The position numbers and the translations under genes were made by a program. Below, in pieces: positions 1 through 9,015 of a stretch of DNA of 64,000 bases. The DNA lies in contig NZ_QGDS01000008.1 in NCBI RefSeq assembly GCF_003149105.1, positions 62,001-126,000 of the forward strand. The letters are read 5' to 3'. Under the pieces are notes generated by a model. It was not told the DNA's origin, did no database searches, and was given only the letters and a program-made list of their open reading frames with translations. The stretch is from Faecalicatena contorta. GTDB taxonomy: Bacteria > Bacillota > Clostridia > Lachnospirales > Lachnospiraceae. How positions within the stretch are numbered: position 1 is the stretch's first letter; each line of letters opens with the position of its first letter.

Positions 1-392
1 AGCAACAGAAATGGCAGGCACTTACAGATGATAAACTTTCTGAGGCCGAAAAGCTCTCCAAAATGTCTAAGGGCGAAAGAGAAGAGTATAAGCGAAAGAA
101 AGAACGGCAAGAGTTTGAGGCTGAAAAGACTGAATTTGAGAAGGTAAAACTTCTCATGGCAGTGAAAGAAGATCTGCAGAAACAGAATCTTCCAATCGTT
201 TTTGCGGAATACATAGCATTCATTAAAGATGCCGGGAAAAGAAAGGATGCAATTGCGGGTATAAAGGAAACCTGGGATGCAGAAATCCAAGAGGCTATAA
301 AATCCAAAGCAAGGCATGTAGTGTATTTGCCGGATAATATCACAGAAGAGCCGTTGTTACACGGAACTTTGGAACTAAATTATAGATTCTAG
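1..392 (+). CDS. Phage scaffold-like (DUF4355-type) protein, 5' partial
   Basis: The frame is open from the left edge, so this gene starts outside the window; the ATG at 63 is internal. The visible part is highly charged and alpha-helical (KLSEAEKLSKMSKGEREEY, then a Lys/Glu-rich coiled coil), which is the look of DUF4355 capsid scaffolding proteins that guide procapsid assembly. The segment after it (AFIKDAGKRKDAIAGIKETW) fits the small C-terminal domain of that family. The last 25 or so residues (ending GTLELNYRF) resemble the beta-strand end of a tail-completion protein rather than a scaffold tail, so a deletion fusion is possible. The next gene encodes the tail tube, not the expected capsid. 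The family call is from pattern recognition only. Confidence 0.5.
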   Translation, partial: QQKWQALTDDKLSEAEKLSKMSKGEREEYKRKKERQEFEAEKTEFEKVKLLMAVKEDLQKQNLPIVFAEYIAFIKDAGKRKDAIAGIKETWDAEIQEAIKSKARHVVYLPDNITEEPLLHGTLELNYRF

Positions 393-412
393 TTAAAGAA
401 AGGGAAAAGAAT

Positions 413-946
413 ATGAACAAAAAAGAATTAATGAATTTGCAGTTATTTGCAGAGGCAGTACAGGGAAAGAAAATTGTATATTTATACAGGATTAAAAGCG
501 ACGCGGCTACTACAGATGGTACACTGCTTGCCTTTACAACTGAGAATGGGCGGACAAAATCTAAAGATGCAGAAAGCACAGCTACAAAGGATGGGAGTAT
601 CCGAACACCGGGGACAGCAGAGGTAGAGGTCACAGCAACATCCATCCTTTCCAAGGGAGATACCATGATTAATGCTCTCGAAGATGCGATGGACAATGAC
701 CAGCTGATTGAAATATGGGAGGCTAATCTTGAGGAAAAAGCATCTTCTGGAGAGAACAAGTTTAAAGGGATGTATTTTCAGGGCTATTTAACAAGTTTTG
801 AGAAGACTTCTTCTGCAGAAGATTTTACAGAAGTATCACTGACATTCGGCATTAATGGAGCCGGAAAACGTGGTGATGTAACTGTCACATTGGAACAGCA
901 GGAAATTGCAGACTATGTGTTTGCGGATACACCAAAAGGCGAATAG
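413..946 (+). CDS. Phage major tail protein (TP901-1 family)
   Basis: A 177-residue protein that should form the tail tube of a siphovirus by stacking hexameric rings around the tape measure. The N-terminus (NKKELMNLQLFAEAVQGKK) has the LMNLQLFA leader seen in many Firmicutes phage structural proteins. The body alternates beta strands with the Thr/Ser-rich stretch typical of TP901-1-type tube proteins (IRTPGTAEVEVTATSILSKG) and ends in a beta hairpin. It is followed after 14 bases by the tail chaperone, the usual order. The call rests on motif resemblance and context. Confidence 0.75.
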   Translation: MNKKELMNLQLFAEAVQGKKIVYLYRIKSDAATTDGTLLAFTTENGRTKSKDAESTATKDGSIRTPGTAEVEVTATSILSKGDTMINALEDAMDNDQLIEIWEANLEEKASSGENKFKGMYFQGYLTSFEKTSSAEDFTEVSLTFGINGAGKRGDVTVTLEQQEIADYVFADTPKGE

Positions 947-960
947 GGAGGATATAGTAC

Positions 961-1332
961 ATGGAATTGACAATTAATGGTAAGGAATATGGTTTTAGGT
1001 TTGGGATTGGATTCGTCCGTAAATTGGACGGCAAGAACTCTTTTGAGAAGAGCGGAATCAAATTTGGAATGGGGTTAGAGTCGGAAATGCCTAAGTTGAT
1101 TATGCGTGACGTTGTGGCGTTATCTGACCTGCTCTACGCTGCCAATGAAACGGAAACGCCCAGAATTAAACAGTCCGAGTTGGATGGGTACATTGACAAC
1201 AAAGACACGGACATCGAAAATCTGTTTGACAGTGTGGTGACTGAGCTAAAAAAGTCAAATGCTACCAAGCTAAAGGTAGCGAATCTGTTGGAAGAGATGG
1301 AGAAGGAAGAGAAGAAAATAAAGAAAGCCTAA
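961..1332 (+). CDS. Phage tail assembly chaperone (gpG-like)
   Basis: A 123-residue acidic protein with a GGATATAGTACATG start region. It lies between tail tube and tape measure, the position of the tail assembly chaperone that coats the tape measure before tube polymerisation (lambda gpG role). The N-terminal domain reads MELTINGKEYGFRFGIGFVRKL, and the C-terminus is a charged Lys/Glu helix. At 1248-1254 it contains A AAA AAG in the correct phase for -1 slippage into the next frame, which would give a longer gpGT-like fusion. The function follows from position and the frameshift design. Confidence 0.75.
   Translation: MELTINGKEYGFRFGIGFVRKLDGKNSFEKSGIKFGMGLESEMPKLIMRDVVALSDLLYAANETETPRIKQSELDGYIDNKDTDIENLFDSVVTELKKSNATKLKVANLLEEMEKEEKKIKKA
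1248..1254 (+). promoter_or_regulatory. -1 ribosomal frameshift site (A AAA AAG)
   Basis: The heptamer sits with codons AAA (1249) and AAG (1252) in the upstream frame. The -1 frame is closed by a TGA at 1242-1244, six bases before it, and is then open to 1673. This is the classical layout for programmed frameshifting in tail chaperone genes of long-tailed phages. Confidence 0.75.
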
Positions 1333-1673
1333 CTTATGAGGATATCGTGGTCAATTGTATGCGATATCTGAATATGAATGATTTTTTAGAAATTGATCGC
1401 ACAACCATGTATGAATACGAACTGCGCATGAAAGCCTTCCGATTGAGATACCTCGATCGGGAGGCCGCCATGCATAAGCAGGCATGGGTCAGCAGGCAGG
1501 TTGGGGCAACCAAGAAAAATGGAAAGCCTTTCTACAGAACATTTAAACAGTTCTTTGATTATGAAAAGGCTGAAAGAAATATGTTGAACATGGGAGACCG
1601 GCCTAAGCTGTTGAATGATCGTATTATGCAGGCTGTGCGCAGGCAGAAAGGAGGTAATAATGGAGAGCTATAG
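1254..1673 (+). CDS. Tail chaperone frameshift extension (gpT-like part)
   Basis: This is the downstream half of the chaperone pair, reached by -1 frameshifting at 1248-1254. The fusion would hold 98 residues from the upstream frame plus about 139 from this one. The visible part includes SLTYEDIVVNCMRYLNMNDF, typical of the T-domain that contacts the tape measure. A GTG at 1347 could start a 108-residue free protein, but its ribosome site is poor and the homology-like sequence begins upstream of it, so translation by frameshift is preferred. It overlaps the tape measure start by 14 bases. Confidence 0.65.
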   Translation, partial: VKCYQAKGSESVGRDGEGREENKESLTYEDIVVNCMRYLNMNDFLEIDRTTMYEYELRMKAFRLRYLDREAAMHKQAWVSRQVGATKKNGKPFYRTFKQFFDYEKAERNMLNMGDRPKLLNDRIMQAVRRQKGGNNGEL

Positions 1674-3891
1674 CGCAGAAGCAATTTTAAGCGCAGTTGA
1701 TAAAAGCGGTATTTCCAAGATGGCAAATACGCTAGGTGGCATTGATAAGATATTGAAAGTAAACGACTTATCGAAAATCGAAGGGGCATTCACAAAGATA
1801 CTGGAAGCTGTTGAGGGTTCATCTAAGCAAGTAGAGGACTTTTTAAATTCCTTTGCTGGGGCAGACACAGCAGAAAAACAGTTAGCTCTTATTACGGATA
1901 CAATTAAATCAATGGTGCCATCACTGAATAACCTTACCTTAGAAAAAATACTTCCTGTTGTAAGTAAAGTATCAAAGGGAATGGGGGCAATGACCACTTT
2001 GATGCAGAGTTCGGTTGAGAAGTTCACAAGTGTATATAAATCAGGTATTGAAAAGTTGGCAAGTGTATCTAAAGCAGGTATTGATAAGACAATAGCGGTT
2101 TTTAAAAAGTTGCCCGCCGGAGTACATGGAGCTGTTGAAAAAGTCCAGTTAAAAATGATGGACATCTTACCGGAGAGTGTGTATGACAAAATAGATGGAG
2201 TAGCCGGTAAAATAGGAGGAAAATTTTCGAATTTAGGTTCGAAGATAACAGCACCAGTTGGGAAAATGGTTGAAAATGTTCAGCTAAAAATGATGGACAT
2301 CTTGCCAGAGAGCGTGTATGACAAAATTGATGGAGCAGCCGGCAAAGTAGGAGGCATGTTTTCAGCTTTGGGTTCTGGGATTGGAAACGGTCTAAAAAAG
2401 TCTGCAGGTGTGGGTATGCAGGCATTGAGTGCAATGGTGAAGGGTCTGATGTCTGTATTCCAGTTGGCATTGGCTGTTATTGGACCAGCAGCAATACTGG
2501 GATTGGTCGTTATCGGACTCGGGGCAGTATATCAGCAATTTGGTTCGCAGATTGACAGTATGATTCAGATAGTAACGACAAAAGGGCCGGAGATTATTAA
2601 CAATTTAGTATCTGGCATTACGAGCAGTATTCCTGCGCTGGCTGAATCCGGTGCAAAACTGTTAAATATGCTGATGATGACAATAAGTGCCTTATTGCCC
2701 ACGGTTGTACAGGCAGGAATGAACATCCTGACAGCCGTTGTGCAGGGAGTTACGTCTAATATGGATATACTGTTACAGGGAGCAATTACGTTAGTGACAA
2801 CACTGATTAATCAGATTATATCCCTTGTGCCGCAGTTATTGATTTGTGGACTGGGTATTCTTATGTCATTAGTTGATGGTATCCTAAGCAATATGAACCT
2901 GCTGCTTGACAGTGTGGTGAGCATTATCAACACTTTTTCAGAGCAGATGACAGCCAATTTGCCCACTATCTTAAGCATGGGATTGGAGATACTGCAAAAG
3001 CTGGCAGAGGGTATTGTACAAGCACTTCCGGTGCTTATTGTCGCAGCGCTGGAAGCAATGACAGGTTTCGTTACAGGGCTTGCCAATAGTTTACCAACAG
3101 TGCTCGGTTCAGCAGTAATGATTGTCACAACACTGGTTGAGGGACTGATTAATAATCTTCCACAAATACTTAATGCTGCAGTGCAGTTTATTGTGGAGAT
3201 TGTAAAAGGAATCATCACGAGCTTACCACAGGTTTTAAATGCTGGGGTACAAATCATAGCACAGTTAATAGCTGGATTGATTCAGTCAATTCCGGCGCTT
3301 ATTTCGACGGTAGGGAATCTGGTCGTGGAGGTTATTAACAAAATTAAGGGAACGGATTGGCGCTCTATCGGTCTGAATATCATAAGCGGTATTGCAAACG
3401 GTATATCATCAGCGGCAGGAGCTCTATGGGAGGCCGCCAGTGGTGTTCTGGGAGGCTTTAAGGACAAGGTTCTTGGCTATTTTGGAATACATTCACCTTC
3501 ACGTTGGGGGATATGGGTAGGCAAAATGCTGGATGTAGGTATTGCAGGTGGTATTGACAAGTCTATGTCTAAGGTGGTTAATGCTGCCTCTTCCTTGACA
3601 GGTACTGTAATGAGAGAAATAGGGTATTTGCAGGATTACGGAAACAATGCCATTGATTTTAATGGTATCGTATCAAGCGGAACAGTAGCAATCGGAGCGA
3701 CATTAAATGCAAGAGATGCAGAATTGCTTAGCAATGGAGCTGCGTTTACCCAAAAGACAAGGTATGTATTTGAAGTACCGGTTAATTTGGATGGTAGAGA
3801 AGTGGGTTATGGAACTGCGGAGTATGTAGAAGAAAAAAACAATTTTGACAGTAGAAGAAAAAATCGATTAGGAGGCATGACACATGTATAA
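1660..3891 (+). CDS. Phage tail tape measure protein
   Basis: A 743-residue protein that sets tail length and is ejected ahead of the DNA. The ATG at 1660 is chosen over one at 1615 because AAAGGAGG lies just in front of it. The N-terminal third is amphipathic helix. The middle (about residues 260-570) is a run of hydrophobic helices of the IINNLVSGI / ILQKLAEGI type, found in tape measures of Gram-positive phages. The FGIHSPSRWGIWVGKMLDVGIAGGI segment near residue 620 is a hallmark of the family. A segment containing VQLKMMDILPESVYDKIDG is present twice in tandem (around nucleotides 2140 and 2280), a recent internal duplication. Its size predicts a tail near 110 nm, using the usual 1.5 angstrom per residue. 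Confidence 0.9.
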   Translation: MESYSAEAILSAVDKSGISKMANTLGGIDKILKVNDLSKIEGAFTKILEAVEGSSKQVEDFLNSFAGADTAEKQLALITDTIKSMVPSLNNLTLEKILPVVSKVSKGMGAMTTLMQSSVEKFTSVYKSGIEKLASVSKAGIDKTIAVFKKLPAGVHGAVEKVQLKMMDILPESVYDKIDGVAGKIGGKFSNLGSKITAPVGKMVENVQLKMMDILPESVYDKIDGAAGKVGGMFSALGSGIGNGLKKSAGVGMQALSAMVKGLMSVFQLALAVIGPAAILGLVVIGLGAVYQQFGSQIDSMIQIVTTKGPEIINNLVSGITSSIPALAESGAKLLNMLMMTISALLPTVVQAGMNILTAVVQGVTSNMDILLQGAITLVTTLINQIISLVPQLLICGLGILMSLVDGILSNMNLLLDSVVSIINTFSEQMTANLPTILSMGLEILQKLAEGIVQALPVLIVAALEAMTGFVTGLANSLPTVLGSAVMIVTTLVEGLINNLPQILNAAVQFIVEIVKGIITSLPQVLNAGVQIIAQLIAGLIQSIPALISTVGNLVVEVINKIKGTDWRSIGLNIISGIANGISSAAGALWEAASGVLGGFKDKVLGYFGIHSPSRWGIWVGKMLDVGIAGGIDKSMSKVVNAASSLTGTVMREIGYLQDYGNNAIDFNGIVSSGTVAIGATLNARDAELLSNGAAFTQKTRYVFEVPVNLDGREVGYGTAEYVEEKNNFDSRRKNRLGGMTHV

Positions 3892-5416
3892 TTTTAAAGA
3901 TACAAAAGAACACGGGCCATCAATGGGCCCCCTCCTGTCGGAGGCATTATCCATTGATGGGGAATATATAGAAAATCATATAGCTGGTTATCGTACACTT
4001 GCAGTAAGTGGACGTGAAAGCCTGGAATACAATGTAACGGATGAAGACCGACCCGTTGGCATTGATGGGATGGAGTACTATGGAAAAAGGCAGCCTGATA
4101 GAACAATCACCGTGAAGTTTTCTCTACAGGCAAGTACAGCATCTGCTTTCATGGCGCAATATCGGCAGTTAAAGAATTTCTGCAAAGGAGATAACCGGAA
4201 ATTAAGGTTTGCAGATGAACCAAATGCGCATTATGTTGGTACACTTGTTACAGTAGATGAACCCGATTCAGGGCAGATATCGGTGGTTGGAGAAATGGCA
4301 TTTTACTGTCCTGATCCTCACCTGATATCCGATATGCTGAATTCGGATACAGCAGTCACAGAAAATGGTATACTGACCGCTCATGTAAATAATGATGGAA
4401 GTGCAGAGGTATACCCAGTATACCGGATAAAGCACGCGACGGAAAACGGCTATTTAGGCATCGTCCAAAAAGGCGGTGCACTTGAAATAGGAAACCGTGA
4501 TGAGGCAGATGTAGAACCTTATACACGTAGCGAAGTCCTTACAGCCGGGATAACTGACTTTAAACCATATGCAGGAGTAAATGCGAAGAATCCCGCAATC
4601 CTTACCAATGGCACACTGGAGCTTGGCAGTGACGGATACTTAAGGCTCAAAACAGCAGGTAGCGGCACGCACTGGCACGGGGGGAGCTGTCAATGGAATC
4701 TCCCTGCTGACAGTAACGGAGAGGTTGGGGCGAAAAACTTTTATCTATGGTTTCGGCTGCATTTCATGACAGGGCTCATGGGACAGACAGGTCTGATACA
4801 GGTCATGCTGGTAGATGCAGGCGGTAACTTAATTGCTGGTTTCGAGGTACACAAAGAGGACACAACAGGAAATAAGGCATATGTGCAAGGTTGGGTCGGC
4901 GGGAATACCCGAAAAGAAGTATTCAGGATAGATTTCGTTCCCTCCATCTATGAAAAGGACAACCATTTTATTTACTCCAAAGGTTATGAGGACCTTTTAA
5001 AAGAGGGAGGCAGGATACGCTTTTTCTATTTTGGGCGGTACTATGAAGCAAATGTACCAGAACTGGCCAATACAAAGGTTATGGGTGTACAGGTGTTTAT
5101 CGGGCAATACGGAACCAGAAATATAACATCATCGCAATATGTTACTGTATGCAGGCTCAGCGAGTTACGTGGTCGCAAGGACTATGTAAATAAAATAAAA
5201 GACATCCCCAACAGATACGGAGCAGACAGTGAAATTGTGGTGGACACGGAATCAGACAGCATCACAGTAAACGGACTTCCAGCAAACAATGAACTTGTAG
5301 ATGGCAGTGAATTTGCCATGCTCCCAATTGGAGAAACAGACATAGAGTTTTATCCGTCCCCCTGGTGTCAAACTAAGCCAACAGTTACTGTGGAATACAG
5401 AAAGAGGTGGATATAA
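3884..5416 (+). CDS. Phage distal tail protein (Dit)
   Basis: A 510-residue distal tail protein that forms the ring joining tail tube to tip. The first 150 residues (GYRTLAVSGRESLEYNV, then ITVKFSLQASTASAFMAQYR and AFYCPDPHLISD) match the siphovirus tail component family. The long central region (about 215-420) is a beta-rich lectin-like insertion of the kind that can bind host carbohydrate. It overlaps the tape measure by 8 bases with GGAGG inside that gene, and its stop shares a base with the next start (TAATG), so the tail genes are translationally coupled. Confidence 0.8.
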   Translation: MYNFKDTKEHGPSMGPLLSEALSIDGEYIENHIAGYRTLAVSGRESLEYNVTDEDRPVGIDGMEYYGKRQPDRTITVKFSLQASTASAFMAQYRQLKNFCKGDNRKLRFADEPNAHYVGTLVTVDEPDSGQISVVGEMAFYCPDPHLISDMLNSDTAVTENGILTAHVNNDGSAEVYPVYRIKHATENGYLGIVQKGGALEIGNRDEADVEPYTRSEVLTAGITDFKPYAGVNAKNPAILTNGTLELGSDGYLRLKTAGSGTHWHGGSCQWNLPADSNGEVGAKNFYLWFRLHFMTGLMGQTGLIQVMLVDAGGNLIAGFEVHKEDTTGNKAYVQGWVGGNTRKEVFRIDFVPSIYEKDNHFIYSKGYEDLLKEGGRIRFFYFGRYYEANVPELANTKVMGVQVFIGQYGTRNITSSQYVTVCRLSELRGRKDYVNKIKDIPNRYGADSEIVVDTESDSITVNGLPANNELVDGSEFAMLPIGETDIEFYPSPWCQTKPTVTVEYRKRWI

Positions 5417-7995
5417 TGCTAATAAGCGTACACGACAAAACATTAAGCCGGGTAACCTTTTTGGATAACGAGAAACCCAATACCCTGCATTATTTTAATG
5501 AGACGTGGCATCGGTATTTAACAGAGGCAACCAGTACATTTGATTTTTCTGTACCCAAAACAGGACATCCAGATACCCTTTTTTTGAATGAAAAAGGGTA
5601 TGTATCGTTTCGATACAGAGGAAAAAATTACCTTTTTAATATAATGAAAGTGGAAGAGACGGAATCGAATCTTACCTGCTATTGTGAGAATTTGAATCTT
5701 GAACTTTTAAATGAAACAAGCAAGGAATATAAGGCGGAATCCGCAAAGACATTCGCCCAGTATTTTTCCACGTACCCTCTTGACCTGCACCTTGCACAAC
5801 TTGAAATCGGGATCAATGAAGTCTCTTCCTTATCCCGGACTCTGGAATGGACAGGTACGGACACAAAATTAGCAAGGCTGCTGTCCCTGGTGAATAAATT
5901 CGATGCAGAATGCGAATTTGTGACACATCTGAATCGTGACGGAACATTGGATAAGATTATGCTTAATATCTACCGGAAACACGATGACAATTATCAAGGT
6001 GTAGGGACCAGACGAAATGATTTAACGCTCTATTACGGCAAGCAAATCAAAGAAATCCGAAGAACTGTTGACAAGACAGGGCTATATACGGCAATCAAGC
6101 CTATCGGTACAGATGGGCTTACCATAGCAGCATTGGACAAGACAGAGCTGGATGCAAACGGAAATGTTTTATTTAAGAGTCCTACGGGCGATACACATAT
6201 TTATTGTCCTTCCATGCGGGATGATTATCCCTCCCAGATGACAAACCCTACAGGGGACAAATATATCAATCTGGATTGGACTTATGAGACAAATAATGTC
6301 AATACGCTGTATAGTCAGGCGCTGGCAAAGCTAAAGTCTGTTTATATGCCAGCAATTACTTATGAGGTGGATGGATTTATGGAATTAGACATAGGGGACA
6401 CCATTAAAATGCATGATTCTGGATTTACTCCATTATTGCTTTTAGAGGCCCGTGTGAGTGAGCAGGAAATATCTTTTTCGCAGCCAGATAAGAATAAGAC
6501 TACATTTTCAAACATCCGGGCTCTTGAAAACAAATTGTCTGCCAGCATACAGAGCAGGCTAGAAGCACTTATACAGGGGGCAATACCGTATACAGCAGAT
6601 ATTATTACAACTAATGGGCTTGTCTTTAAAAACGGTGAAGGTAGTACTAATTTGACCGTCAGAGTATCCAGAGGAACCGCCATTGTAACAAACCAGTTGT
6701 CCTTACAATGGTACAAGGATGGTGTGGCAATATCCACCAATGCAAATATTACAGTAAACGCTGCGGATGTGATGGAAAAAGCCGTATACCGGGTTGAGGC
6801 ATTAAACGCCACAGGAGAATTAAAATGTTTCGCAGAGGTAACTATTGCAGATGTATCGGACGGAGAGAATGGGAAGACACAGTACTTGCATATTAAGTAT
6901 TCGGACGATGGAGGGCAGACATTCACAGGAAACAACGGGGAAGAACCCGGAAAGTGGATGGGGTATTACGTGGATTTCATATCTACGGACTCAAACAACC
7001 CTAGTATGTATAGCTGGGTGAAAGTAGAAGGTCCGCAAGGCGAACAAGGTACCCAGGGGCCGCAAGGAGAGAAGGGGGATTCAGGAGGAAAAGGAGACAA
7101 GGGTGACCCGATGGGCATTTTGGAACTGCCTACGGAGCCGCCAACCAAGTATGAGGGAATGCTGTGGAAACATACCGGAACCGTAGCAGGGTTAATTAAA
7201 AATGCTACATACCGCTGGACAGGTTCAGCCTGGGCACTCTTTAAGTTGCGGGCGGATAACATTGAAGCTGATAGCTTTAAGGGATATGAGTTTGACGGTG
7301 CTGTTTTTAAAAATGACTTTACTGCTTCAACAGGAATGCATAACAGACTCGTGGGAACAACGACAATAACAGGTGGAAAGATTGATATAGAATTTGAAAA
7401 TCAAAGCAATGCATCTACGTCTAATTGGGTAAAGACGGGAAGCGGACACGTGTGGTTTGACTATAGTGGAATTTGGTTTGTTGACAGGGATGCGAATGAA
7501 AATTTATTAAGTACAAATGTTTTATCTCCAACCAAATTAAATGAGAAGGCACCCACTAATCACGCAAGTTCAGGTACCGGTTATGGAGTAGGCACCACAG
7601 CGAATTACGGCCACGTCAAAACGCGCAATGACCTAGGGGCAACCGGCTATGCTAATGGAGAGGCTCTTTCATCGTATCAAGGGCGCGTGCTTAATGATAA
7701 AATTGTTAAAAACAAGCTTGGGACGGCTGTTAATTTAATGGGGCAAACTCGATACGTGTTTCCAAGTGATGGTTATTTACGACTTGGGGCTAGTTACAGC
7801 ACTAATAGTTGGATTCGGGCTCGACTATATGGGGCTGATGAAATTAACTACGTAGACATCCAGGCTAGTACGGCTTCTTCTGGGGCTACTGGAAACACTC
7901 ATGCCGTTACTTTTGTCAAACAAGGAATGATTCTTAAAAATATAGAATCACAAACTGGCACCAGCAATTCTATAAGTTTTACGCCCCTTGCATAG
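5416..7995 (+). CDS. Tail-associated lysin/fibre (Tal, prophage endopeptidase tail)
   Basis: An 859-residue baseplate protein. ATG 5416 is preferred to GTG 5407 because AGAGGTGG lies five bases upstream and the start overlaps the previous stop. Residues 1-380 follow the prophage endopeptidase tail pattern (YRGKNYLFNIMKVEE, LEWTGTDTKLARLLSLVNKF). An Ig-like domain (LQWYKDGVAISTNANI) follows, then a short collagen-like Gly-X-Y run (GPQGEQGTQGPQGEKG, about residues 540-570). The C-terminal receptor-binding part has the phage fibre motif GATGYANGEALSSYQGRVL. The collagen stretch and C-terminus are the likely host-range determinants. Confidence 0.8.
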   Translation: MLISVHDKTLSRVTFLDNEKPNTLHYFNETWHRYLTEATSTFDFSVPKTGHPDTLFLNEKGYVSFRYRGKNYLFNIMKVEETESNLTCYCENLNLELLNETSKEYKAESAKTFAQYFSTYPLDLHLAQLEIGINEVSSLSRTLEWTGTDTKLARLLSLVNKFDAECEFVTHLNRDGTLDKIMLNIYRKHDDNYQGVGTRRNDLTLYYGKQIKEIRRTVDKTGLYTAIKPIGTDGLTIAALDKTELDANGNVLFKSPTGDTHIYCPSMRDDYPSQMTNPTGDKYINLDWTYETNNVNTLYSQALAKLKSVYMPAITYEVDGFMELDIGDTIKMHDSGFTPLLLLEARVSEQEISFSQPDKNKTTFSNIRALENKLSASIQSRLEALIQGAIPYTADIITTNGLVFKNGEGSTNLTVRVSRGTAIVTNQLSLQWYKDGVAISTNANITVNAADVMEKAVYRVEALNATGELKCFAEVTIADVSDGENGKTQYLHIKYSDDGGQTFTGNNGEEPGKWMGYYVDFISTDSNNPSMYSWVKVEGPQGEQGTQGPQGEKGDSGGKGDKGDPMGILELPTEPPTKYEGMLWKHTGTVAGLIKNATYRWTGSAWALFKLRADNIEADSFKGYEFDGAVFKNDFTASTGMHNRLVGTTTITGGKIDIEFENQSNASTSNWVKTGSGHVWFDYSGIWFVDRDANENLLSTNVLSPTKLNEKAPTNHASSGTGYGVGTTANYGHVKTRNDLGATGYANGEALSSYQGRVLNDKIVKNKLGTAVNLMGQTRYVFPSDGYLRLGASYSTNSWIRARLYGADEINYVDIQASTASSGATGNTHAVTFVKQGMILKNIESQTGTSNSISFTPLA

Positions 7996-8007
7996 GGAGA
8001 GGCTGAT

Positions 8008-8079
8008 ATGAGAATCAGATCGGGACCGAAAGATCTTCTTTTTATGCATAAAAACATCAGGAGGAAGTTACATGATTGA
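8008..8079 (+). CDS. Possible 23-residue phage peptide
   Basis: A short basic reading frame (starts MRIRSGPKDLLFMHK) with AGAGG seven bases before its ATG. Its stop overlaps the start of the next gene, a coupling arrangement common in phage operons. No family is recognised, and it may be only a leader frame for the next gene. Confidence 0.25.
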   Translation: MRIRSGPKDLLFMHKNIRRKLHD

Positions 8080-8368
8080 GTTTATCTCAAACAATTGGCA
8101 GTTAATTATTTTTATGACAGGTGGCATGGGATACATGTACAAACAAATATCCGCCACCCGTAAGGGGATAAGGGCGTTGCTCAGAGCCGATTTGATACGG
8201 CTATATAACAAATACCATGATGATTTGAGATATTGTCCTCTGTACGTCAAACAGGCGTTAGAAGACGAATACCAGCAGTATCACACACTAAAGGGTAATG
8301 GCGTAGGAACACAAATGTATGAGGCGCTAATGGCATTGCCAACAGAGTCTCAGGGAAAGGAGAAATAG
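8072..8368 (+). CDS. Small phage protein with N-terminal membrane segment
   Basis: A 98-residue protein with a strong ribosome site (AGGAGGAAGTTACATG). Residues 1-28 form one hydrophobic helix (ISNNWQLIIFMTGGMGYMY). The rest is soluble and contains LIRLYNKYHDDLRYCPLYV and a GNGVGTQMYEALMALP end that I associate with small proteins next to tail and lysis genes in Firmicutes phages. Its job is unknown; a holin accessory or antiholin role is possible but not shown. Confidence 0.6.
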   Translation: MIEFISNNWQLIIFMTGGMGYMYKQISATRKGIRALLRADLIRLYNKYHDDLRYCPLYVKQALEDEYQQYHTLKGNGVGTQMYEALMALPTESQGKEK

Positions 8369-8369
8369 A

Positions 8370-8432
8370 ATGAAGAATAGAGACTGGAAAGAATGGGCAA
8401 AATGCGCAGGTATCCGGGCAGTTAAGATTTAA
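8370..8432 (+). pseudogene. Holin N-terminal remnant
   Basis: This frame encodes only 20 residues (MKNRDWKEWAKCAGIRAVKI), then TAA. It aligns with the start of the intact holin 650 bases downstream ([14 protein letters not shown]). It looks like the 5' end of an older holin copy cut off by the HNH endonuclease insertion that follows directly. The ribosome site GAAAGGAG is still present. Confidence 0.55.
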
Positions 8433-8452
8433 TAAATGGGAGAAAAATGCTT

Positions 8453-8999
8453 ATGGAGATCTGGAGAGATATACATGGATATGAAGGAGTATATCAAGTA
8501 GGTAACCTGGGCAGAGTAAAGTGCTTTGAAAGGATTGATAAAAGAAATCATATCAGACCCGGAATATTATTGAAAATCAAGACTAAAAGAATGGATATCT
8601 AAGGGCACATCTAAGCAAAGATGGAAAAGCAAAAACCTTGTCAATACATAGGCCTGTGGCGGCTGTATTTATACCAAAGCCTGACGGATGTGATGTAGTA
8701 AATCATATAGATAATAATTCTTCCAATAACGAAGTATCCAATCTTGAATGGACAACTTACAAAGGAAACATGCAACAGCACAAGGACGTATGCATTACCA
8801 CCCTGAAAATCTAAGAAGAGCGCAAGAGAGTAAGAAAAAACCAGTGATCGCCATTTTGAAAGATGGCGGTCGTTTTTATTTTGAGTCTCAGAAAGAGGCT
8901 GGAAAGGCACCTGGAATCGGTACAGGACACATTGCGGCAAGCGACAGAAAAGACTATAGATACAAAACAGCTGGCAGATTTGGGTGGAAATATGCATAA
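8453..8999 (+). pseudogene. HNH homing endonuclease, two frameshifts
   Basis: Three consecutive frames together encode one NUMOD4-HNH-NUMOD1 homing endonuclease. Frame A from 8453 gives the NUMOD4 start (MEIWRDIHGYEGVYQVGNLG) and stops near 8600. Frame B carries the HNH core (HRPVAAVFIPKPDGCDVV, then NHIDNN and NEVSNLEW). Frame C, from about 8775 to 8999, has [18 protein letters not shown] and [14 protein letters not shown]. Two small indels, near 8590 and 8775, separate them, so the enzyme should be dead. Such genes are free-standing mobile endonucleases common in phage structural and lysis regions. Confidence 0.8.
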
Positions 9000-9015
9000 A
9001 AGAAAGGCGGTTATT

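Noticed and set aside
1347..1673. Independent 108-residue gene from GTG 1347
   Set aside because: A canonical slippery site with correct phase lies upstream and chaperone-like sequence begins before the GTG, so frameshift expression is the better explanation.
2102..2470. Long antisense frames opposite tape measure, Dit and other genes
   Set aside because: They lack ribosome sites, have odd composition and are shadows of well-supported genes on the other strand.
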